A DNA stretch of 29,010 nt from Streptomyces sp. NRRL F-4489 (GTDB lineage: Bacteria > Actinomycetota > Actinomycetes > Streptomycetales > Streptomycetaceae), in assembly GCF_001509485.1 (NCBI RefSeq), contig NZ_LLZI01000277.1:1-29010 (forward strand), in the 5' to 3' direction. Shown here one piece after another: positions 24,101 to 29,010 of this stretch; the first letter of the stretch is position 1, and the number at the start of each line of letters is the position of its first letter. The notes under the pieces are model-generated. The model ran no database searches. It saw only the letters and a program-made list of their open reading frames with translations, and was not told the DNA's origin. Both the position numbers and the translations under genes were made by a program.

Positions 24101-24775
24101 ATGATCGAGGTGCGCAGGGGCGGGGAACGCTATCGGGGCGGCGACGCGGACGCCGGGATCGCGACGCTGCACGCGTTCTCCTTCGGACCCCACTACGACC
24201 CGGACAACCTGCGCTTCGGGGCGCTGATCGCCTGCAATGAGGAGCGGCTGGCGCCCGGCGCCGGCTTCGCCGAGCACCCGCACCGGGACACCGAGATCGT
24301 CACCTGGGTCGTCGAGGGCGAGCTGACCCACCGGGACACCACGGGCCACGAGACGACCGTACGCCCCGGGGACCTCCAGCGGCTCAGCGCGGCCGGCGGC
24401 GTCCGGCACGTCGAGCGCAACGACGGCGCGGCGCCGCTGCGCTTCGTCCAGATGTGGCTGGCACCCCTGGCCCCCGGGGGCGAGCCCGGCTACGAGGTGG
24501 TGCGCGGGCTCACCGGCGGCTACCCGCTGCCGTCGGCCGGTGCCGTGCTGCACGTCCACCGCCTCCGGGCGGGCGGGCGCGCCGCCGTCCCGGCTGCCGC
24601 GCGGGTCTACGTCCACGTCGTACGGGGCGCGGTGCGGCTCGGCGGCGAGGAGCTGGCGGCCGGGGACGCGGCGCGGATCCGGGACGCCGAAGGGCTGGAG
24701 CTGCTGGCACCGGAGGGGGCGGAGGGCGCCGAGTGCCTGGTGTGGGAGACGGGGGCCGAGCCGGTGTACGGGTGA
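24101..24775 (+). CDS. Pirin-family cupin protein
   Basis: A 224-residue two-barrel cupin. The metal ligands match human pirin: H59 and H61 (EHPHRDTEIVTWV), with H103 and E105 in GGVRHVERND. The C-terminal barrel is present and complete. Pirins vary: some have quercetinase-like activity, and a Streptomyces ambofaciens pirin is reported to modulate beta-oxidation. The short distance to fasR (58 bases, divergent) suggests a link to lipid metabolism, which is inference. I chose the ATG at 24101 (MIEVRRGGERYRGG); upstream ATGs in the same frame lie inside fasR on the other strand. The SD is weak (GGTGGG). Confidence 0.9.
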   Translation: MIEVRRGGERYRGGDADAGIATLHAFSFGPHYDPDNLRFGALIACNEERLAPGAGFAEHPHRDTEIVTWVVEGELTHRDTTGHETTVRPGDLQRLSAAGGVRHVERNDGAAPLRFVQMWLAPLAPGGEPGYEVVRGLTGGYPLPSAGAVLHVHRLRAGGRAAVPAAARVYVHVVRGAVRLGGEELAAGDAARIRDAEGLELLAPEGAEGAECLVWETGAEPVYG

Positions 24776-24819
24776 GACGGCGCGCCGGTGCCGGGCGGGC
24801 GCCGTCCGCCGGCTCCGGG

Positions 24820-24842
24820 CGCCCCCGGCTCTACCGGGGGCG
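24820..24842. terminator. Bidirectional terminator between pirin and the serine hydrolase
   Basis: A perfect 9-bp stem, CGCCCCCGG (24820-24828) with CCGGGGGCG (24834-24842), loop CTCTA. It abuts the serine-hydrolase stop (24843) and is 45 bases after the pirin stop, so it serves both convergent genes. Confidence 0.8.
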
Positions 24843-25664
24843 TCAGCGATGTCCGGCCAGCTCGGCCAGGACCGCGTCGGTGAGCTTCGGCCACGCCTCG
24901 ATCGCCCACGGGCCGAAGTCCCGGTCGGTGAGGGCGACACAGGCCGCGCCCGCCTCCGGGTCCACCCACAGGAACGTTCCGGACTGCCCGAAATGCCCGA
25001 ACGTGCGCGGTGAGGAGCCGGCGCCCGTCCAGTGCGGCGCCTTCCCGTCGCGGATCTCGAAGCCCAGACCCCAGTCGTTGGGCTTCTGGTGGCCGTAGCC
25101 CGGCAGCACGCCGGTCAGGCCCGGGAAGACCACCCGCGTCGCCTCGGCGAGGGTCTGCGGCGCCAGCAGCCGCGGCGCCTGCAGCTCGGCGGCGAAGCGG
25201 ACCAGGTCGGCGACGGTGGAGACGCCGTCCTTGGCGGGCGAGCCGGCCAGCTCCGTCGCGGTCATGCCCAGCGGGGCGAGCACCGCCTCGCGCACGTACT
25301 GGGGGAAGGGGATGCCGGTGGCCTTGGCGAGGTGGTCGCCGAGCGCCTCGAAACCGGCGTTGGAGTAGATCCGGCGGGTGCCCGGGGCGGCCACCTGGCG
25401 CGCCTCGTCGAACGCCAGGCCCGAGGTGTGCGCGAGCAGATGGCGGACCGTGGACCCCTCCGGGCCGGCCGGCTCGTCCAGCTCGACGGCGCCCTCCTCG
25501 ACGGCGAGCAGCGCGGCGTAGGCGGCCAGCGGCTTGGTGACCGACGCCAGCGGGAAGCGGTGCGCGGTCGGGCCGTAGGATCCGGCCACCGAGCCGTCGG
25601 CGCGTACGACGGCCGCCGCGGCGGTGGGCACCGGCCAGTTCTCGATCATCCCCAGGCTCTGCAT
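24843..25664 (-). CDS. Serine hydrolase, class C beta-lactamase/penicillin-binding-like fold
   Basis: A 273-residue enzyme. The nucleophile is S41 in ASVTK (SxxK with K44), the second motif is Y100-S-N102, and the third element HFG (224-226) stands where KTG lies in penicillin-binding proteins. No signal peptide or membrane segment is visible, so it is likely cytoplasmic: an esterase or aminohydrolase, not a secreted beta-lactamase. It is shorter than typical class C enzymes (about 360 residues). The ATG at 25662-25664 lies 7 bases after a TAGGCT -10, so a leaderless transcript is predicted. It is divergent from merR. Confidence 0.88.
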   Translation of the reverse strand: MQSLGMIENWPVPTAAAAVVRADGSVAGSYGPTAHRFPLASVTKPLAAYAALLAVEEGAVELDEPAGPEGSTVRHLLAHTSGLAFDEARQVAAPGTRRIYSNAGFEALGDHLAKATGIPFPQYVREAVLAPLGMTATELAGSPAKDGVSTVADLVRFAAELQAPRLLAPQTLAEATRVVFPGLTGVLPGYGHQKPNDWGLGFEIRDGKAPHWTGAGSSPRTFGHFGQSGTFLWVDPEAGAACVALTDRDFGPWAIEAWPKLTDAVLAELAGHR

Positions 25665-25671
25665 GGCCCCG

Positions 25672-25699
25672 AGCCTACGGTGTGCCCCCGCGGCTTCAA
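25672..25699 (-). promoter_or_regulatory. Predicted leaderless promoter of the serine hydrolase gene
   Basis: On the minus strand, TTGAAG (25694-25699), a 16-bp spacer and TAGGCT (25672-25677) precede the ATG by 7 bases. The predicted transcription start is therefore at the ATG, and no SD precedes the gene. Confidence 0.5.
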
Positions 25700-25729
25700 A
25701 TTCCGGTCAAGACCGTCCCCGGGAACGGC

Positions 25730-25760
25730 TTGCCTGGAGTGCACTCCAACTCTCTAGCGT
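25730..25760 (+). promoter_or_regulatory. MerR-type promoter of the merR-AKR operon
   Basis: TTGCCT (25730-25735), a 19-bp spacer and TAGCGT (25755-25760). The perfect 14-bp palindrome TGGAGTGCACTCCA (25735-25748) lies in the spacer. It is the same element as at 18030-18060, with an identical -10. The predicted start near 25767 leaves a leader of about 90 bases before merR. Autoregulation is expected. Confidence 0.8.
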
Positions 25761-25856
25761 TGAGCACGTCGAGAGGCGCCCGGCGGAAAACCGGCGGCGC
25801 GACGGCAACCGGGACGGCAGCAGCGCGCCCGGGGACGAGTAGGGGGACGACGCGGC

Positions 25857-26375
25857 ATGACGGCGACGATGACGCAGCGGGAGCAGGACGCCGGCCACCC
25901 GGCCGTGGCGGGCCTGCCGGACGGGGTGCGCCCCTGGGAGCGGCCGGCCGCGCCGTACGGCTGCGGGGCCGGCGGCCTCCACCCGCGGCCCACCGGCCAG
26001 GACCGCTACACCATCAGCGAGGTGGCCGAGCACACCGGCCTGAGCGCCCACACCCTGCGCTGGTACGAGCGGATCGGCCTGATGCCGCACGTGGACCGCA
26101 CCCACACCGGGCAGCGCCGCTTCACCAACCGCGATCTGGACTGGCTGGACCTGGTCTCCAAGCTGCGGCTGACCGGCATGCCGGTCGCGGACATGGTCCG
26201 CTACGCGGAGCTGGTGCGGGAGGGCGAGAGCACCTTCGCCGAACGCGAGCGGCTGCTCACCGAGCACCGCGAGGACGTGCGCCGGCGGATCGCCGAACTG
26301 CGCAGCACGCTCGATGTCCTCGACTACAAGATCGGTATCTACGCGGACGCCCGGCGGGCGTCCGGGACGGCCTGA
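25857..26375 (+). CDS. MerR-family regulator
   Basis: A 172-residue MerR regulator. The HTH runs from residue 51 (YTISEVAEHTGLSAHTLRWYERIGLM), then the wing with RRFTNRDLDWLDLVSKLRLTGMPVADM, and a dimerisation helix to the end. It resembles the AdhR/NmlR branch that controls aldehyde or quinone stress genes and whose operators look like CTTGGAGTNNACTCCAAG. The Cys of AdhR (LVKCLRNTGM position) is replaced by Ser-Lys here; the only cysteine, C36, is in an unusual 50-residue N-terminal extension. SD is weak and distant. A start at the internal ATG (residue 5) is also possible. Operon with the AKR, 9 bases apart. Confidence 0.9.
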   Translation: MTATMTQREQDAGHPAVAGLPDGVRPWERPAAPYGCGAGGLHPRPTGQDRYTISEVAEHTGLSAHTLRWYERIGLMPHVDRTHTGQRRFTNRDLDWLDLVSKLRLTGMPVADMVRYAELVREGESTFAERERLLTEHREDVRRRIAELRSTLDVLDYKIGIYADARRASGTA

Positions 26376-26384
26376 GAGGCACAG

Positions 26385-27422
26385 ATGACGAACGAACAGG
26401 GCAACCCCGCCGGCACCGCGATCGGCACCGTCCAGCTGGGCACCGGCGGCCCGGAGGTGGGCGTCCAGGGCCTGGGCTGCATGGGCATGAGCTGGGCGTA
26501 CGGCCCCACCGACGGGGACGAGGCGCGCGCCACCCTGGAGCGCGCCCTGGAGCTGGGCGTCACGCTCTTCGACACCGCCGACGTCTACGGCGACGGCGAG
26601 AACGAGAAGTTCCTCGCGCCGTTCGTCCGGGCGCACCGCGACGAGATCGTGCTGGCGACCAAGTTCGCGCTCGCCAACGACCCGCAGGACCCCACCAAGC
26701 GCATCATCCGCAACGACCGCCCCTACCTCCGCCAGGCCGTCGAGGGCAGTCTGCGGCGGCTGGGCGTCGAGCAGATCGACCTCTACTACATGCACCGCCG
26801 CGACGAGTCCGTCCCCCTGGAGGAGACGGTCGGCGCGATGGCCGAACTGGTCGCCGAGGGCAAGGTGAAGTACCTGGGCCTGAGCGAGGTGACCGCCGCC
26901 GAACTCCGCGCCGCGCAGGCCGTGCACCCGATCACCGCCGTCCAGTCCGAATGGTCGCTGTTCAGCCGCGACATCGAGGAGTCCGTGGTCCCGGCCGCCG
27001 CCGAACTGGGCGTCGCGCTCGTCCCGTACTCCCCGCTCGGCCGCGGCTTCCTCACCGGCGCCTTCGTCCGCGCCGAGCAGGAGCTGGCCGCCGACGACTT
27101 CCGGCGCCAGCAGCCCCGCTTCACCGGCGAGAACGCGGCCGCCAACGCCGCCCTCCTGGAGCCGGTCCGCGAGATCGCCGAGGCGCGGAACGCGACGCCC
27201 GCGCAGATCGCGCTGGCCTGGGTGCAGCAGCGGGCCGCCGCGCACGGACTGGCGGTCGTCCCGATCCCGGGTACCCGCAAGCGCGGCCGGCTGGAGGAGA
27301 ACACCGCCGCCACCCGTATCGAACTGACCGCGGACGAGCTGGCCCGGCTGGAGCCGATCGCGGGCAAGGTGGCGGGCGAGCGGTACGCCGATATGCGGTT
27401 CACGTCGGCCGGCCGGGAGTAG
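26385..27422 (+). CDS. Aldo/keto reductase (AKR13-like)
   Basis: A 345-residue NADPH-dependent carbonyl reductase with an (alpha/beta)8 barrel. The catalytic tetrad is D63 and Y68 (FDTADVYGDGENE), K93 (ATKFA) and H137 (YYMHRRD). The cofactor loop is PYSPLGRGFLTG, followed by PIPGTRKRGRLEEN. It reduces aldehydes or ketones; the exact substrate is unknown. It begins 9 bases after merR with AGAGGCACAG upstream, so it is cotranscribed and is a probable target of that regulator. The pairing of MerR and AKR suggests aldehyde or quinone detoxification. Confidence 0.93.
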   Translation: MTNEQGNPAGTAIGTVQLGTGGPEVGVQGLGCMGMSWAYGPTDGDEARATLERALELGVTLFDTADVYGDGENEKFLAPFVRAHRDEIVLATKFALANDPQDPTKRIIRNDRPYLRQAVEGSLRRLGVEQIDLYYMHRRDESVPLEETVGAMAELVAEGKVKYLGLSEVTAAELRAAQAVHPITAVQSEWSLFSRDIEESVVPAAAELGVALVPYSPLGRGFLTGAFVRAEQELAADDFRRQQPRFTGENAAANAALLEPVREIAEARNATPAQIALAWVQQRAAAHGLAVVPIPGTRKRGRLEENTAATRIELTADELARLEPIAGKVAGERYADMRFTSAGRE

Positions 27423-27434
27423 GACGGGGGTGTG

Positions 27435-27468
27435 CGGGGGCGCGCCGGTGTGATGCGGTGCGCCCCCG
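27435..27468 (+). terminator. AKR operon terminator
   Basis: A 9-bp perfect stem, CGGGGGCGC with GCGCCCCCG, extends inward by a G-U pair and three more pairs, giving 13 bp with an 8-base loop. It starts 12 bases after the AKR stop. Confidence 0.8.
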
Positions 27469-27480
27469 GGCTCCCGTCCC

Positions 27481-27510
27481 GTAGGCCGGGGTTGTTGCCA
27501 TACGGCCTAC
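27481..27510. terminator. Second hairpin between AKR and acyltransferase genes
   Basis: GTAGGCCG (27481-27488) pairs exactly with CGGCCTAC (27503-27510), with a 14-base loop. It lies between convergent genes and can terminate the acyltransferase transcript. Confidence 0.6.
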
Positions 27511-27548
27511 CGGGGCGGGAGGCCGGCCTCGCGGCCAACGGGGGCGCG

Positions 27549-27598
27549 CCTCCGGGCCGTTGCGTGTATCCGGCCTCCGGGCCGTTGGGCGTATGCCG
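27549..27598. repeat. 25-bp tandem repeat
   Basis: Two units start at 27549 and 27574, both CCTCCGGGCCGTTG followed by GCGTA-like and CCG sequence. A third decayed unit (AGCCGTTACGCGTACCCG) reaches into the 3' end of the acyltransferase gene. Confidence 0.6.
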
Positions 27599-27606
27599 TC
27601 GAGCCG

Positions 27607-28878
27607 TTACGCGTACCCGAGGGCGAAGGCCGCGAAAGCGGCCGCCAGGACCGCCGCGAGGGCCCGGCGGGCCCGCCCGGCTCCCGTCCATGGCGCCTCG
27701 AAGCGGTGGGTGGCCCGCCCGATGGCGATCAGCAGCACCGCGAACAGCGGCATCCAGGCCAGCCGGGCCGCGATCCAGCCGAGCGAGACGGGCGCGGTGG
27801 TCAGGCCCGGTACGGCGCCCGCGAACGAGGCCGGCAGGGCCGCGGCGAACATCGCCGTCTGGTGCCAGCACAGGATCGTCATCGCGCAGAGGTTGACCAC
27901 GACCACCGGCGCCCACAGGGCCGGCCGCCGCAGCAGCGCGGCCAGCCGGTCCCGGAGCAGCACCGCCGCCCCGGACTGGGCCGCGGCCAGCGCCAGGACC
28001 AGCAGCGACGGCGGATGCGAGTTGGTGCGGTCCTGACCGGGGACGCCGACCATGCTCGCCGGGTAGTGGAAGAACAGCAGCAGCGCGGCGAACAGCGCGG
28101 CGCCGCCCAGCAGCAGCGTCCACGCGGCGCGCCGGCCGAGCCGCCGCTCGCCCCAGCACACGCCGAGCTGGTACGCGAACAGCCAGCCGGGCAGCAGGTT
28201 GAGCAGGCTCAGCCAGGATGGCACGGCCGCGGCGAACGGCCCGTAGCGCAGGAAGTCCACGACGGCGACCGAGGCCAGCAGCGGCAGCGCGCTCCACAGT
28301 CCGGCCCGGCGCGCGGCCGCGGCGCAGTACGGCGTGAGCGCGGTGACCACCACATAGATGCCGACGAACCACAGCGGCTGGATGACCAGCGTCGCGCCCG
28401 TCCGCAGCGTCGCGGTGGGCACCCCCAGCGCGTGCAGCAGCGGGACCAGCGCGGCCCAGACGGCGGTGACGCCGAGGACCGGGCGGCCCAGACGGGCGAT
28501 CCGGCCGCGCAGCCAGCCGGCCGTGGTGCCGCCGCGGGTGGCGTGGCCGCGCAGGGACAGCACCGCGGAGTGCCCGCCGACCAGGAAGAAGATGCCGAGC
28601 ATCTGGAGCAGCCAGCTCGCCGGGGCGAGGAAGCCGAGGGCGGTCAGCGGGCTGGCGTTGTGCAGCGCGCCCCCGGGGTCGAGCGTTAATCCGCCGAGCA
28701 GCCAGTGGCCGGTGGGGACGGCCAGCAGGGCGAGGGCGCGCAGGCCGTCGAGGGCCCGGTCGCGGTGCGCGGGGGTGCGGGCGTCGAGGGTGCGGACGGC
28801 CGTGCCGACGCGGGCGCGGACGGTGCGCGGCGGGCGCCCGGCGGCCGGGCGGGGGCGGACGGGGGTCGCGGTGGTCAT
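27607..28878 (-). CDS. Acyltransferase-3 family membrane protein
   Basis: A 423-residue integral membrane protein with about ten hydrophobic segments. The N-terminal cytoplasmic stretch leads to RDRALDGLRALALLAVPTGHWLLGG, the typical R-x-x-x-x-D-G-L-R-A motif of acyltransferase family 3, with a following His. FFLVGGHSAV (about 97-106) is the family F-F-x-x-G motif variant. Such proteins O-acylate sugars, antibiotics or cell-surface polymers; the acceptor is unknown here. The start is ATG at 28876-28878 with AAGGA upstream. The gene is convergent to the AKR operon. It is preceded by C-rich (minus strand) leader DNA. Confidence 0.9.
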   Translation of the reverse strand: MTTATPVRPRPAAGRPPRTVRARVGTAVRTLDARTPAHRDRALDGLRALALLAVPTGHWLLGGLTLDPGGALHNASPLTALGFLAPASWLLQMLGIFFLVGGHSAVLSLRGHATRGGTTAGWLRGRIARLGRPVLGVTAVWAALVPLLHALGVPTATLRTGATLVIQPLWFVGIYVVVTALTPYCAAAARRAGLWSALPLLASVAVVDFLRYGPFAAAVPSWLSLLNLLPGWLFAYQLGVCWGERRLGRRAAWTLLLGGAALFAALLLFFHYPASMVGVPGQDRTNSHPPSLLVLALAAAQSGAAVLLRDRLAALLRRPALWAPVVVVNLCAMTILCWHQTAMFAAALPASFAGAVPGLTTAPVSLGWIAARLAWMPLFAVLLIAIGRATHRFEAPWTGAGRARRALAAVLAAAFAAFALGYA

Positions 28879-28893
28879 AGGGCGTCCTTCTGC

Positions 28894-29010
28894 GGGTGGC
28901 GGGTGGTGGGTTGGCGGGCTGGGGGCTCGGTGGGTTGGGGTGGGGCCGGGCGGGGCGGGGGGGGGGGGTGGGGGGCGGGGGGGGGGCGGGGCGGGCGGGG
29001 GGGCGGGCGT
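28894..29010 (+). other. G-rich low-complexity DNA with G-quadruplex potential
   Basis: Upstream of the acyltransferase gene the plus strand has GGGTGGCGGGTGGTGGG and GGG-rich runs to the end. A four-run G-quadruplex pattern (GGG with 4-5 base loops) lies at 28894-28918, and longer G-runs of 10 or more follow from about 28950. On the minus strand this is the C-rich leader of the acyltransferase. The last 60 bases could also be an assembly-edge artefact. Confidence 0.55.

Noticed and set aside
24843..25664. Beta-lactamase resistance gene
   Set aside because: SxxK and YxN are present, but there is no export signal and the length is short; an intracellular esterase-like enzyme is likelier.

Overview
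This window is very GC-rich, with the codon bias, SD-led or GTG starts and gene set of an actinomycete. It is almost certainly Streptomyces. The strongest evidence is the fatty-acid synthase type II block with its regulator (fasR-fabD-fabH-acpP-fabF), a DUF3145 gene beside it, a DsbA-like protein of the mycothiol nitroreductase type, and sugar ABC and glycoside hydrolase genes with local LacI and TetR regulators. No rRNA, tRNA, insertion sequence, prophage or CRISPR array was seen. Gene order and composition look like ordinary chromosome, not a mobile island.

Layout. (1) 1-3.8 kb, redox and electrophile stress genes: a DsbA-like oxidoreductase, a MarR regulator divergent from an MDR-family NADP oxidoreductase, and Ohr peroxidase followed by strong hairpin terminators. 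(2) 3.85-9.85 kb, a ribose-type uptake unit: a LacI regulator behind two identical 12-bp palindromic operators, ATPase, permease, lipoprotein binding protein and ribokinase (rbsACBK). (3) 10.1-12.5 kb, minus strand: a nitrilase-superfamily/VanX-type dipeptidase fusion gene and a TetR regulator. (4) 12.8-17.2 kb: a PA14-containing GH3 beta-glucosidase, whose 3' end overlaps a convergent DUF4097-type lipoprotein gene, then a GDSL/SGNH lipoprotein esterase. (5) 17.5-19 kb: DUF3145 and a HIBADH-type dehydrogenase, closed by a 16-bp perfect bidirectional terminator. (6) 19.0-24.0 kb, minus strand: fabF, acpP, fabH, fabD and fasR, the essential fatty-acid biosynthesis locus. (7) 24.1-28.9 kb: pirin, a serine hydrolase, a MerR regulator plus aldo/keto reductase operon, and an acyltransferase-3 membrane protein. 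The window ends in G-rich low-complexity DNA.

The most interesting points: (a) two MerR-type promoters with 19-bp spacers, identical TAGCGT -10 boxes and nearly identical 14-bp dyads lie 7.7 kb apart. One precedes merR-AKR and the other precedes the HIBADH-type dehydrogenase, which suggests one regulon. (b) One polypeptide joins an amidase-type catalytic triad to a complete VanX zinc-dipeptidase motif set. (c) A 17-bp near-perfect inverted repeat between fasR and fabD is a candidate FasR site. (d) Several promoters place the start codon at the predicted transcription start, implying leaderless mRNAs. I found no clear new multi-gene defence or biosynthetic system; (a) and (b) are the best leads.
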